In this document: piece after piece, positions 27,626-36,667 of the stretch
Position numbering within the stretch: position 1 is the first letter of the stretch
Layout of the letters: each line of letters begins with the position of its first letter
Assembly: GCA_963729365.1 (NCBI GenBank)
Contig: CAVSNQ010000013.1
Span: 558,001 to 622,000, forward strand
Source of the DNA: JASHPR01 sp963729365
Lineage (GTDB): Bacteria; Actinomycetota; Actinomycetes; Streptosporangiales; Streptosporangiaceae
DNA: 64,000 nucleotides
Reading direction: 5' to 3'
Made by a program: the position numbers and the translations under genes
Notes under the pieces: model-generated
What the model saw: only the letters and a program-made list of their open reading frames with translations
What the model was told of the DNA's origin: nothing
The model's database searches: none

Positions 27626-29341
27626 ATGCCAGAGCAGCGCAGCTCGCAGTGGTACGCCGGAAATCACCGGAATGCCTACATTCACCGCGCGTGGATGCGC
27701 CGGGGGCTGCCGGCTCACGCCTTCGACGGCCGGCCGCATATCGCGATCGCGAACACGGCGTCGGACCTGGCGCCGTGCAACTCGCACCTGAACGAGGTCG
27801 CCGAGAGCGTCAAGCAGGGAGTCTGGGAGGCGGGCGGCGTCCCGATGAACCTTCCGGTGGTGTCGCTCGGCGAGACGCTGGTGCGGCCCACGGCCATGCT
27901 GTGGCGGAACATGGCCGCGATGGCGGCCGAGGAGATGTTCCGGGCCAACCCGATCGATGGCGTTGTGCTGCTGGGCGGCTGCGACAAGACGATCCCGTCC
28001 CTGCTGATGGCCGCGGCCTCGGTCGACCTGCCCGCCGTCGTGCTTCCGGGCGGGCCGATGCTGACCGGCACGTTCCGCGGCGTGGCGCTCGGCTGCGGGA
28101 CCGACGTCTGGAAGCTCAGCGAGGAGGTCCGGGCCGGCAACGTGTCCGAGCAGGACTTTCTCACATCCGAATCCTCGATGATCCGCAGCCGGGGGCACTG
28201 CAACACGATGGGCACGGCCTCGACCATGGCGTGCATGGCCGAGGCACTCGGAACGACGATCCCCGGCATCGCCGGAACGCCGGCGCCGGACAGCAGGCTG
28301 CTCGAGACCGCCCACGAAACCGGGCGGCGCGCCGTGGCCATGGTCGCGCAGGACCTGCGCCCGAGCCGTCTGCTGAGCCGGGGATCTTTCCTGAACGCTA
28401 TCGTCGCGCTGGCCGCCGTCGGCGGCTCCACCAACGCGGTGGTGCATCTGCTGGCCATTGCCGGACGGCTCGGGGTCGAACTGTCGCTCGACGACTTCGA
28501 CCGCACCGGGGCCAGCGTGCCGCTGCTGGTCGACCTGCAGCCGGCCGGGCGCCACCTGATGGAGGACTTCCACCGGGCCGGCGGCCTGCTCGCCGTCCTG
28601 CGCGAGGTCCGGGACCGGCTCGATCCGGCGGCGCTCACCGTGACCGGCCGCCCCCTCGTCGACCACCTCGCGGACGCGCGGATCTGGGATGAGACGGTCA
28701 TCAGGCCGCGCAGCGATCCGCTGCAGGCCGACGCGGGCATCGCCGTGCTGCGCGGGAACCTCGCGCCGGCCGGCGCGGTGATCAAGCCCGCGGCCGCGTC
28801 GCCGGAACTCTTGCGCCACCGCGGGCGCGCGGTGGTCTTCGACAGCATCGAGGATTTCTACCAGCGCATCGACGACCCCGGCCTCGAGGTCAACGCCGGC
28901 TCGGTGCTGGTGCTCCGCGGCTGCGGGCCCAAGGGCTACCCGGGGATGCCCGAAGTCGCGAACCTGCCGCTGCCGGCCAAGCTCCTGGAGCGCGGCGTGC
29001 GGGACATGGTGCGGATCTGCGACGGCCGGATGAGCGGCACCGCGTACGGCACCGTGATCCTGCACGTCGCCCCGGAAGCCGCCGCCGGCGGCCCGCTCGG
29101 CCTGATCCGGACCGGCGACCTCATCGACCTCGATGTCGCGGCGCGGCGGCTCGACGTCGACCTCGCGCCCGAGGAGCTGCGGCGGCGCGAGCCGCCCGCC
29201 GCCGCGGTGGCCGGCTACGCCGCCCCGGCACGCGGCTGGCAGCGTCTCTACGTCGACCACGTCATGCAGGCCGACCAGGGCGCGGATCTCGACTTCCTGG
29301 TCGGGGCCAGCGGCCACCAGGTCAGTCGCGAGTCGCACTAA
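27626..29341 (+). CDS. IlvD/Edd-family dehydratase (sugar-acid or dihydroxy-acid dehydratase)
   Basis: A 571-residue protein. The three cysteines that bind the Fe-S cluster in this family are visible: one in ASDLAPCNSH, one in LLGGCDKTIPS and one in RGHCNTMGTAST. ICDGRMSGTAYGTVILH near the C-terminus is the family signature. The sequence is nearer to sugar-acid (arabonate, xylonate, galactonate type) dehydratases than to branched-chain IlvD, judged by length and motif wording. The reaction is dehydration of an aldonate to a 2-keto-3-deoxy acid. Divergent pairing with a sugar-type dehydrogenase at 26515 supports this. Confidence 0.85.
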   Translation: MPEQRSSQWYAGNHRNAYIHRAWMRRGLPAHAFDGRPHIAIANTASDLAPCNSHLNEVAESVKQGVWEAGGVPMNLPVVSLGETLVRPTAMLWRNMAAMAAEEMFRANPIDGVVLLGGCDKTIPSLLMAAASVDLPAVVLPGGPMLTGTFRGVALGCGTDVWKLSEEVRAGNVSEQDFLTSESSMIRSRGHCNTMGTASTMACMAEALGTTIPGIAGTPAPDSRLLETAHETGRRAVAMVAQDLRPSRLLSRGSFLNAIVALAAVGGSTNAVVHLLAIAGRLGVELSLDDFDRTGASVPLLVDLQPAGRHLMEDFHRAGGLLAVLREVRDRLDPAALTVTGRPLVDHLADARIWDETVIRPRSDPLQADAGIAVLRGNLAPAGAVIKPAAASPELLRHRGRAVVFDSIEDFYQRIDDPGLEVNAGSVLVLRGCGPKGYPGMPEVANLPLPAKLLERGVRDMVRICDGRMSGTAYGTVILHVAPEAAAGGPLGLIRTGDLIDLDVAARRLDVDLAPEELRRREPPAAAVAGYAAPARGWQRLYVDHVMQADQGADLDFLVGASGHQVSRESH

Positions 29342-29448
29342 CCGTGACCCAGTCCGCAGCGCGCCGCCCGGCCCGCCTCCGACGACCAGGTTCAGCCGCT
29401 CCGGCGGCTTAGCTCGCTCCGGCCATCGCCGGCATCAGGCCCCGCACT

Positions 29449-29477
29449 CTGACGTTGACGTCAAGGTCCGCTACGAT
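29449..29477 (+). promoter_or_regulatory. Candidate MerR-type promoter/operator before the MFS exporter
   Basis: A -35-like CTGACG (29449-29454) and a -10-like TACGAT (29472-29477) are separated by 17 bp. A perfect palindrome TTGACGTCAA (29455-29464) sits inside the spacer, which is where MerR-family dimers bind. A MerR gene is the second gene of the unit. The assignment is inference. Confidence 0.45.
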
Positions 29478-29516
29478 CTGCGTAGACACGATCGTCGGCG
29501 ACAGTGGGGACGGCAG

Positions 29517-31394
29517 ATGCGAGCGGCGGGACAGGAGCAGGCGGCACCCTCGGCGGCGGGCCGCAGACGCGTGCCCTACAAGTGGATTGCCCTGTCGAAC
29601 ACGACGCTCGGGATCTTGATGGTCACGATCAACCAGTCGATCCTGCTGATCTCACTCCCGGCGATCTTCCGCGGCATCGACCTCAACCCGCTCGTGCCGT
29701 CCAACACCTCGTACTTCCTGTGGATCTTCCTCGGGTTCATGCTGGTGACCGCGGTGCTGGTGGTCAGCCTGGGCCGGGTCGGCGACATCTACGGCCGGGT
29801 ACGCATGTACAACCTGGGCTTCGCCGTCTTCACGTTCTTCGCGATCTTGCTGTCGGTGACCTGGCTCACCGGGCCGGCCGGGGCCCTGTGGATCATCATC
29901 ATGCGGATCGGCCAGGGCGTCGGCGGGGCGTTCCTGTTCGCCAACTCGACCGCGATCCTGACCGACGCCTTCCCGCAGGAGGAGCGGGGCAAGGCGCTGG
30001 GGATCAACGGCATCGCCGCGGTGAGCGGCTCGTTCCTCGGGCTGATCCTGGGCGGCGTGCTCGCCCCGGTGGGGTGGCGGCTGGTCTTCCTGGTGTCGGT
30101 CCCGTTCGGCCTGTTCGGAACGATCTGGGCCTACCTCATGCTCCACGACAACGGGGTCCGCATCCAGGCCAAGATCGACTGGCTGGGCAACACCCTGTTC
30201 GCGCTCGGGCTGATCTCGCTGCTCACCGGGATCGTGTACTCCCTGCTCCCCTACGGCGGGCACCCCACCGGGTGGACCAATCCCTGGGTGCTGGCCGCCA
30301 TCGGTGGCGGGATCGTGCTCCTGGTCCTGTTCACCTGGGTGGAGACCAAGGTGCCGCAGCCGATGTTCCGGCTGAGCCTGTTCCGGATCCGGGCGTTCAC
30401 GGCCGGTAACATCGCCGGGCTGCTCGGGGCCCTGGGCCGGGGCGGGCTGCAGCTCATGCTGATCATCTGGCTGCAGGGGATCTGGCTGCCCCTGCACGGC
30501 CGCAGCTTCGCCGAGACCCCGCTGTGGGCGGGCATCGCGATGGTCCCGCTGACCGTCGGGTTCCTGCTCACCGGACCGATAGCGGGATGGCTGTCCGACC
30601 GCTGGGGGGCCCGGGTGCTGGCCACCGGCGGCCTGGTCATATCCATGATCACGTTCCTGCTGCTCGACCTGCTGCCGATCAACTTCAGCTATGTCTGGTT
30701 CGCCGCGCTGATCTTCCTGTTCGCGGTCGGCATGGGGCTGTTCTTCGCCCCCAACCAGGCCGCGGTCATGAACAGCCTTCCGCCCGACCAGCGCGGCGCG
30801 GGCGCCGGGATGCTGAACACGTTCCAGAACTCGGCCACCGTGCTATCCATGGGCCTGTTCTTCACCATCGTCACCCTGGGGCTGGCCTCGCGCCTGCCGG
30901 CGCACTTGTACCGCGGGCTGGTCGCCGCCGGCGTTAACCCCTCCGCCGCTCACCTGGTCGCCAGCGAACCGCCGATCGGCAGCCTGTTCTCGGCCTTCCT
31001 CGGCTTCAACCCGATCAAGCAACTGCTCGGCCCGACCGGGGCGCTGCAGAAGATGCCCGCGCACCAGGCCGCGTACATCACCAGCCGGTCGTTCTTCCCG
31101 AACCTGATCTCGGAGCCGTTCGCCGGCGGCCTGCACCTGGCCTTCACCTTCGCCGCGGTCGCGACGGCCATCGGGGTCGTGGCCTCCGCGCTGCGGGGCA
31201 AGCGCTACTTCTACACGCCCGCGCCGGCCCTCGACGAGATAGCCGAGGGCGCGGCCGAGTCGGCCGCGCTGGTGGGCCTCGACGAGGCGGCCGACGTCGC
31301 CGCCGCCGCTCCCGCGGGGCCCGCGCCCAACGGCAGGCTGGCCACGTCGAGCAGCCCCGGCGAGGAACTCGATTCATCGCGCGGAGGCGGCTGA
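29517..31394 (+). CDS. MFS multidrug exporter, DHA2 (14-TMS) type
   Basis: A 625-residue membrane protein with about 14 hydrophobic helices. The loop motif after TM2 is LGRVGDIYGRVRMYN and the TM4 arginine region is IMRIGQGVGGAFLFAN. TM5 carries GINGIAAVSGSFLGLILGG, the motif C region of proton antiporters. A long periplasmic segment precedes the last helix, and the C-terminal 60 residues are an acidic, alanine-rich tail. The ATG at 29517 fits the membrane topology. It exports drugs or metabolites driven by proton motive force. The MerR gene begins 5 bp after its stop, so the two are cotranscribed. Confidence 0.9.
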   Translation: MRAAGQEQAAPSAAGRRRVPYKWIALSNTTLGILMVTINQSILLISLPAIFRGIDLNPLVPSNTSYFLWIFLGFMLVTAVLVVSLGRVGDIYGRVRMYNLGFAVFTFFAILLSVTWLTGPAGALWIIIMRIGQGVGGAFLFANSTAILTDAFPQEERGKALGINGIAAVSGSFLGLILGGVLAPVGWRLVFLVSVPFGLFGTIWAYLMLHDNGVRIQAKIDWLGNTLFALGLISLLTGIVYSLLPYGGHPTGWTNPWVLAAIGGGIVLLVLFTWVETKVPQPMFRLSLFRIRAFTAGNIAGLLGALGRGGLQLMLIIWLQGIWLPLHGRSFAETPLWAGIAMVPLTVGFLLTGPIAGWLSDRWGARVLATGGLVISMITFLLLDLLPINFSYVWFAALIFLFAVGMGLFFAPNQAAVMNSLPPDQRGAGAGMLNTFQNSATVLSMGLFFTIVTLGLASRLPAHLYRGLVAAGVNPSAAHLVASEPPIGSLFSAFLGFNPIKQLLGPTGALQKMPAHQAAYITSRSFFPNLISEPFAGGLHLAFTFAAVATAIGVVASALRGKRYFYTPAPALDEIAEGAAESAALVGLDEAADVAAAAPAGPAPNGRLATSSSPGEELDSSRGGG

Positions 31395-31398
31395 GAGT

Positions 31399-31920
31399 GT
31401 GAAGAGGGATGGGGAGGTGGGTGGGCTGACGGCCCGAACGGTCGCGGCCCAGCCGGCCGCCCGTGACCATCCGGACGAGCACGTAGAACTGCTCGGCATC
31501 GGCGCCGCGGCGGCTCAGGCCGGCGTTTCCGAGCGTGCCCTGCGCTACTACCAGCAGCTGGGCCTGCTCGTCCCGGCCTGCACCACCCCCGGCGGGCTGC
31601 GCCGCTATTCAGCGGACGACCTGGCCCGGGTGGCCCGCATCCGCGAGCTGCAGACCCTGCTCGGCCTGAACCTGGACGAGATCGCGCTGGTGCTGAGCAA
31701 CGAGGACCGGATGGCCCAGATACGCCGGGCCTACCGGGACGAGCGGACCAGCGATGACGAACGCCGCCGGCTCACCCGCGAGTGCCTGACCCTGCTAGAG
31801 AGCCTGCGCGAGACCGTCGAGGCCAAGCGGACCGCCCTGGAGAGCTTCCTGGCCGACCTGGACGCCCGCATCGGGCGCGCCAGGGACCTGCTGGCCGCCG
31901 AGCCCCAGGACCCCGCCTGA
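31399..31920 (+). CDS. MerR-family transcriptional regulator
   Basis: A 173-residue protein. The winged-helix region is LLGIGAAAAQAGVSERALRY then QQLGLLVPACTTPGGLRRY, preceded by about 30 disordered residues. A coiled-coil helix follows (LTRECLTLLESLRETVEAK). There is no C-terminal effector domain or metal-binding cysteine pair, so the inducer is more likely a small organic molecule. It starts at GTG 31399 just after the exporter and probably autoregulates the unit through the palindrome at 29455-29464. Confidence 0.88.
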   Translation: MKRDGEVGGLTARTVAAQPAARDHPDEHVELLGIGAAAAQAGVSERALRYYQQLGLLVPACTTPGGLRRYSADDLARVARIRELQTLLGLNLDEIALVLSNEDRMAQIRRAYRDERTSDDERRRLTRECLTLLESLRETVEAKRTALESFLADLDARIGRARDLLAAEPQDPA

Positions 31921-31965
31921 CCGCTGGCCAGCCCAAGGGCCGGTCGTTTTGTTCCGGAGACGCCG

Positions 31966-32103
31966 ATGAGCTTGGACTACGTCCACGGATATTCGGTCAG
32001 GGAGGGCACCAGGGATCTGCGCCGCGCGGCAGAAGACGACGGGACGTTCTGCTACACGTTCTTCAAGGCCGTCGGCTTCCGGTCCAGCGCGATCAGCCGG
32101 TAG
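31966..32103 (+). pseudogene. Methyltransferase remnant: N- and C-termini fused by internal deletion
   Basis: A 45-codon frame with a good ribosome-binding site (GGAG before the ATG). It opens with SLDYVHGYSVRE, the start of a known class of SAM methyltransferases. It then passes straight into GTRDLRRAAEDDGTFCYTFF, which resembles the C-terminus of the same class. The whole SAM-binding core of about 200 residues is missing, yet the frame is preserved. Its 3' end overlaps the convergent membrane-protein gene at 32052. The family match is from memory and should be checked by search. Confidence 0.5.
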
Positions 32104-32807
32104 CAGAGTTCCACCAGCGTCAGGCCGATCGCCGCCTCGAGCAGGGCCACGCCGAGGCCGCGGACGGCGAGCGCTTCCAGGATCGACCGCGGGGTGGCCG
32201 CCTCGGGCGCGAGGGACTCGAGTTGGCTCGACACGGCGAGCGGGAGCGTCGCGAGCAGCGTCACCCACCAGAAGTACGGCCGGACGAGGTGCGCGGACCG
32301 GCGCAGGGCCGCGCGCACCGGCCGGCTCTCGATCTCGATGACCGGGCCGACGATGGCGAACAGGGTGAGGGCGGCCAGTCCCGGGATGATCAGCGCGATC
32401 AATCCGATCACGACCAGCACGACCACCAGCAGGTCGGCCCGGGCCAGGCGGCTCCACGGCAGGGTCCGCGCGACCTGGAGGACCGAGGCACCCTTCTTGC
32501 CGTGCTCGGCCCGGCCCACGATCCGGCCCAGGAATCCCGACAAAAACACGGCGCCCAGGAGGCTCACCGCCGACGAGGTCAGGGCGCCCAAGACTGACAA
32601 CGGCAGGTCGGCCCGGTCGATCAGGTGCGTGACGGCAAGATCCACCAGCGCTGTCGCGGTGGACACCGCCACGGCGACGGCCATGATCCGCCACAGGTCG
32701 CGGCGGCCGGCCCGGGCCGCCGCCGCGATGATCTCGCGGACGGGCAGCGCGGGGCGCGAGCGCTTGTCCTGTGCATCGCGCCGCTGCTCTTGACTGCGGG
32801 ACGTCAT
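32052..32807 (-). CDS. Multi-pass membrane protein of unknown function
   Basis: A 251-residue protein. The first 35 residues are polar and basic. About five hydrophobic helices follow, including LWRIMAVAVAVSTATALV, AVSLLGAVFLSGFLGRIVG, LLVVVLVVIGLIALIIPGLA and ALLEAAIGLTLVELCYRLI. A charged loop, RPVRAALRRSAHLVRPYFWW, resembles the repeating unit of DUF975- or glycerophosphoryl-diester-phosphodiesterase-type membrane domains, but no firm family is claimed. It is convergent with, and overlaps, the methyltransferase remnant. Confidence 0.65.
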   Translation of the reverse strand: MTSRSQEQRRDAQDKRSRPALPVREIIAAAARAGRRDLWRIMAVAVAVSTATALVDLAVTHLIDRADLPLSVLGALTSSAVSLLGAVFLSGFLGRIVGRAEHGKKGASVLQVARTLPWSRLARADLLVVVLVVIGLIALIIPGLAALTLFAIVGPVIEIESRPVRAALRRSAHLVRPYFWWVTLLATLPLAVSSQLESLAPEAATPRSILEALAVRGLGVALLEAAIGLTLVELCYRLIALDRKPTALKNV

Positions 32808-32863
32808 ATCACATCACGCTACGTGAGCGCCACGGAACGCGGCGGAGAGGGTTGCCGGGCAGG

Positions 32864-33976
32864 TCAGGAGGCGATGGCGGCCTCGAGGGCCGTCCCGGCC
32901 GCGAGCAGGCGCTCCTCGGTACCTGACGCGGAGATCAGCTGGATGCTGGCCGGCCACGGGCCCCGGGCCGGCACCGGCAGCGCCAGCGCGGGCACGCCGG
33001 CCAGGTTGACCGGCAACGTACAGCGGGACTCCAGCAGTTCGTCCGCGCGGTCCAGCGTCGGCGGCAGGATCGTCAGCGTCGGCGTGACCAGCAGGTCGAC
33101 GCGCTCGAAGAGCGCCGCCAGGCGGGCCCGCCACTGATCCCTGGCCTCGGCCGCGGCAGCCAAGGCCGCCGGGGTCACCTGCCGGCCCGCGTCCAGGCGC
33201 CGGGCCACGTCCGGTGAGATCCGGTCGGCGGCGCGGTGGAATATGTCCCTGTTGGCCTGGTAGGCCTCGGCCACCAGCAGTGTCGATGTCCACCTCGTGG
33301 CGGTGAGCCATTCGCCGGGATCCAGATCGGTGACTTCCCAGGACGTCGCGCGCAGCGCCTCGGTCACGGCGTCATCGACAGCGGGTGCGGCGCGGACCCG
33401 CAGCCGCCCCACCCGCGGTGACCCGGTTTCCGCGGCGACGGCGAACCCGGGCTCCAGCAGCTGCATCCCCAGGATCAGGCCGGCCACATCGGCCGCCATC
33501 GGCCCCACGGTGTCCAGGCTCGGCGCCAGCGGCCTGACCCCGGCGACCGGGATGCGTCCCCATGTCGTCTTCAGCCCGCACACCCCGCAGCAGGCCGCGG
33601 GAATCCGGATCGATCCGCCGGTGTCGGTCCCGTAGGCTACCGTGGCCGCCTCCGTGGCCACCGCCACGGCCGATCCGCTCGAGGATCCGCCCGGTGCCAG
33701 CGAGGCGTCGAGCGGGTTGGCCGGGGTGCCGAACCAGGGGTTGATGCCGGTGACCCCGAGCGCCAGCTCGTGCAGGTTCGTCCGGCCCACGATCTGGCTC
33801 CCGGCCTCCCGCAGGCCGGCCAGGCAGGCCGCGTCGGCCGCCGCCGGGACCGCGGCCTCGGCGACGACCCGCGATCCGGCCGTGGTCGGCATCCCGGCCA
33901 TGTCGATGAGGTCCTTGACCGCGACCCGCAGGCCCGGACCGGCCGCGGCGAAGGACGTGATGAAGGTCGCGGACAC
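32864..33976 (-). CDS. Amidase (amidase signature family)
   Basis: A 370-residue amidase-signature enzyme. The catalytic lysine is in VAVKDLIDMAG, the cis-serine in TDTGGSIRIPA and the nucleophile serine in PGGSSSGSAVA. The fold-typical LDTVGPMAADVAGL and LLVTPT stretches follow. The GTG start at 33976 has AGGAGG four bases upstream. The protein is shorter than GatA (about 480 residues), so it is a stand-alone hydrolase of unknown amide substrate, not a tRNA amidotransferase subunit. Confidence 0.88.
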   Translation of the reverse strand: MSATFITSFAAAGPGLRVAVKDLIDMAGMPTTAGSRVVAEAAVPAAADAACLAGLREAGSQIVGRTNLHELALGVTGINPWFGTPANPLDASLAPGGSSSGSAVAVATEAATVAYGTDTGGSIRIPAACCGVCGLKTTWGRIPVAGVRPLAPSLDTVGPMAADVAGLILGMQLLEPGFAVAAETGSPRVGRLRVRAAPAVDDAVTEALRATSWEVTDLDPGEWLTATRWTSTLLVAEAYQANRDIFHRAADRISPDVARRLDAGRQVTPAALAAAAEARDQWRARLAALFERVDLLVTPTLTILPPTLDRADELLESRCTLPVNLAGVPALALPVPARGPWPASIQLISASGTEERLLAAGTALEAAIAS

Positions 33977-34114
33977 ACTGCCTCCTGGCTGAGCGGTCGA
34001 TGACTGCCGGACAGTACCTGACGTGGTCCGGCCCCCAACCGGCCGGGGCGCCGTGGTACGCGCTGGGCCGGCTCCGCCTCCTCGTCCCCAATCGTTCCCT
34101 GACGGCGTGGGCAC

Positions 34115-34578
34115 TTACCGGGCATCCGGCTTCGCCCGGCCGCCCGCATGACCGGAGCCGCCCGCCGCGGTCAGGTACTTCCTGTGCACCTCGTCGACGG
34201 ACCAGATCCGGTCCTCCCGGCCGGCGCGCAGGGCCAGCATCCGGCTGAAGTGGTCGGCCATGGCCGTCTCGGCCGGCCAGCGGCGCTCGATGAGCCGCGC
34301 CGCCCCCTCGACGATCTCCAGTCCCAGGCGGTGGGGATGGCGTCCAGAGCGGCGGGATCGGGCGAGACACCGAAGACGTCAACCGTGACCGGGTAGACGT
34401 CGCTGACATACGGGCAGAGCGTGGCGAGCTCCGTCGGGCTGTCGGCGTTGACGGCCAGGCCGATGCGCAGGCCGGGGTCGGCCCGGTGGTAGCCGTGGCA
34501 GTAGTGCAGCGCCTCGATCGCGTGGCCGACCGGGGGGCAGTACACGAAGTTCACCAGCAGCGACCGGGCGTGTGCCAC
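34115..34578 (-). pseudogene. Glycosyltransferase-like gene reduced to its two ends
   Basis: Reading leftwards from the ATG at 34578, the first 87 codons (SLLVNFVYCPPVGHAIEALH, then DADSP-type ELATLCPYVSDVYPV) look like the N-terminus of a heptosyltransferase-like actinobacterial protein. At about 34318 the sense shifts frame and continues as LEIVEGAARLIERRWPAET, then MLALRAGREDRIWSVDEVHRKYL, resembling the C-terminus of the same kind of protein. The middle of roughly 200 residues is missing and the frame is broken. Read as an internal deletion. The family naming is tentative. Confidence 0.5.
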
Positions 34579-34600
34579 CCGCCGATAGTACCGGCGCCGC

Positions 34601-35470
34601 TCAGGACGTGGCCGGTCGCGACGGGGCGAGATCGTGCGGCGCCGTCCGCGACAGCTCGATAACCCCGACGGCCATGACGGCGAAGGAGATCAGCGCGATG
34701 ATGATCCTCGCCGGGCTGTGGGTGAAGTGCTCGTCGAACAGCCAGATGCTCAGCCCGATGCTGGCCAGCGGGTTGACGACGACCAGGAGCGGCTGGGACA
34801 CGCTCAGCGGCCCGACGTGCAAGGCGGCCTGCTCGAGCAGGGTGCCGGCCGTCGCGGCGCCGGCCAGCGCGTATACCGGCCAGCGGGTGAGCATGCCGCC
34901 AATGCCGAACATGGCGAGCGTGTCGGTCGTCGCCTTGATGAACACCGCCATCAGGGCCCACGCCAGGGCCCCGGCCAGCGCAAAGGCCGCGGTCCGGCGC
35001 ACCGGCGAGCCCCGCGTGCCCGCCGCGGTGAGCAGGGCGATGGCCCCGCCGAACGCCACCAAGGCCGACAGCCATTCCGCCGTCTCGGGATTGGGATGCC
35101 CTCCCGAGGGCTCCGCCACGGCGAGGAACGTTCCCAGTGCCACGCAGACGACGAGCGCGGAGACCCAGGCGGCGCGGGCCACCTCCTGGCGCAGCCACAC
35201 CCGGCGCAGCACCAGGACGAAGACCAGCTCGGTGACGAGGATGGGCTGGACAACCGACAGCTGGCCGTCGTGCAGCGCGAGGGCCTGGAACACGAACCCA
35301 CCCAGGGCGGCGATCCAGCCGAGCAGCCACAGCGGCTGCCGGAACAGGTAGCCGACCAGGCGCCAGCCCTTCTCCCGCTTCGGGGCGCCGATGCTCGCCG
35401 CGTGCTGCGTGAGCACGTTGACGCCATTTGAGAAGGCGGCGACCACGGCGAACACGAAGGTGAGGATCAT
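34601..35470 (-). CDS. EamA/DMT-type transporter
   Basis: A 289-residue protein with about nine to ten hydrophobic helices. The first is LTFVFAVVAAFSNGVNVLT, and the internal repeat is marked by QPILVTELVFVLVLRR in the first half and SQPLLVVVNPLASIGLSIWL in the second. This is the pattern of the DMT superfamily, a branch common in actinomycetes and annotated as a DMT/multidrug transporter. The substrate is unknown. The ATG at 35470 avoids about 11 extra polar residues. It overlaps nothing and is followed at 34578 by the glycosyltransferase-like remnant. Confidence 0.8.
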   Translation of the reverse strand: MILTFVFAVVAAFSNGVNVLTQHAASIGAPKREKGWRLVGYLFRQPLWLLGWIAALGGFVFQALALHDGQLSVVQPILVTELVFVLVLRRVWLRQEVARAAWVSALVVCVALGTFLAVAEPSGGHPNPETAEWLSALVAFGGAIALLTAAGTRGSPVRRTAAFALAGALAWALMAVFIKATTDTLAMFGIGGMLTRWPVYALAGAATAGTLLEQAALHVGPLSVSQPLLVVVNPLASIGLSIWLFDEHFTHSPARIIIALISFAVMAVGVIELSRTAPHDLAPSRPATS

Positions 35471-35522
35471 TCCGCCTGCCTCCCCCCTGCCCCGTCTCGC
35501 CACCCGCGCCGTCGGTGCGCGG

Positions 35523-35640
35523 TCACGCCGTCGGCCGCTCCGGTGGCATCTGCGTCAGGTCACACAGCGCGTCCAGACCGGTGATCTGCAGAACTCTACG
35601 CACCAGAGGCGGGCGGCTGATGACCGGCCGGATGCCACCC
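35523..35640 (-). pseudogene. 3' remnant of a STAS-domain (anti-sigma antagonist-like) gene
   Basis: The frame SRPGGIRPVISRPPLVRRVL followed by QITGLDALCDLTQ matches the last two helices of STAS domains. The N-terminal two thirds with the phosphorylatable serine region are not found upstream; the sequence runs instead into the response regulator gene at 35725. The frame is open further upstream but without similarity. Confidence 0.45.
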
Positions 35641-35724
35641 GGCCGCGATCGCCTGGTCCCGACGATAAGGCGTGCCGTCATCTCGTGATAGTCGCTGACG
35701 GCCCGATGCCGGACCTGGCGGCGG

Positions 35725-36372
35725 TCAGGAGTTGAGGTAGCGCACCACCGCCATGACCCGGCGGTGCGTGTGCTCATCGTCGGGGGGGAGGTCAAGCTTC
35801 ATGAAAATGCTGGCCACGCGCTTTTCGATGGCGCCCATCGAGACGACGAGCGCCTCAGCGATCGCCGAGTTCGACCGTCCCTCCGCCATCAGGGCCAGCA
35901 CCTCCCGCTCCCTGGGCGTCAGCAGGCTGAGCGGGTCGGTCCGGCGGCTGCGGGCCAGAAGCTGGCGGACGACCTCCGGATCAAGTGCGGTTCCGCCCGA
36001 GGCGACGCGGCGCAGCGCCTCGATGAACTCGGCGACGTCGGCGACGCGGTCCTTGAGCAGATAGCCGATCCCCCGGGTGTCCCCGGCCAGCAGCTCGGTC
36101 GCATAGCGCTCCTCGACGAACTGGGACAGCACCAGTAGCGCCACATCCGGCCAGCGCCGCCGGATCTCGATCGCCGCCCGCAGGCCCTCGTCCCGGTGCC
36201 CGGGCGGCATGCGGACGTCGATGACGGCCAGTTCGGGCTGGTGGGCCTCGACCGCGCTCAGCAGAGCGGCGGCGTCACCGACACCGGCCACGACCTCGAT
36301 GTCGCCCTCGGCGAGCAGCCGGGTGATCCCCTCGCGCAGCAGGACGCTGTCATCGGCAATCACCGCCCGCAC
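35725..36372 (-). CDS. NarL/LuxR-type response regulator
   Basis: A 215-residue two-domain response regulator. The receiver domain has the acidic pair in VIADDSVLL, the phosphoacceptor aspartate in ELAVIDVRMPPGHRDEG, and the conserved lysine in GIGYLLKDRVAD. The C-terminal HTH is LLTPREREVLALMAEGRSN with ALVVSMGAIEKRVASIF. It starts at GTG. No partner kinase is adjacent. The nearest NarL-type kinase is the gene at 48434, which has no regulator next to it, but any pairing is speculation. Confidence 0.9.
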   Translation of the reverse strand: MRAVIADDSVLLREGITRLLAEGDIEVVAGVGDAAALLSAVEAHQPELAVIDVRMPPGHRDEGLRAAIEIRRRWPDVALLVLSQFVEERYATELLAGDTRGIGYLLKDRVADVAEFIEALRRVASGGTALDPEVVRQLLARSRRTDPLSLLTPREREVLALMAEGRSNSAIAEALVVSMGAIEKRVASIFMKLDLPPDDEHTHRRVMAVVRYLNS

Positions 36373-36667
36373 GGGATGACCGCCTCGACATGGGTTGGGC
36401 CGCTCGGCGGGCTGGTGACCGTGCAGGTCCCATCCTTGGTGCGGTCCCGATCGGCCATAACGCCATGATGGCGCAGGTCAGGTGCTCAAATCGCCGGTTA
36501 GGGGAACAGCGGCGACGGGTGTCCCGCGAGGAGCTAGCCGACGTGCACCGGTCCGGCCGCGCCCAAGGCTGCACCATCTCCTTACCATCGAGGGGCAGGG
36601 CGGCCGATGAGGGTCATCGATGCAGGTCACAGGCTCACACCCGGTTGGCCATGCGCGATGACTGAGT
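36373..36667. other. Gap with no recognised gene
   Basis: About 295 bp between the response regulator and the VOC protein. Short open frames exist on both strands but carry no recognisable motif or ribosome-binding site. The promoter for the leftward response regulator presumably lies at its 36380-36450 side. Confidence 0.4.

Noticed and set aside
35764..36138. Plus-strand ORF over the NarL-type regulator
   Set aside because: Shadow frame. The minus-strand receiver and HTH motifs are complete.
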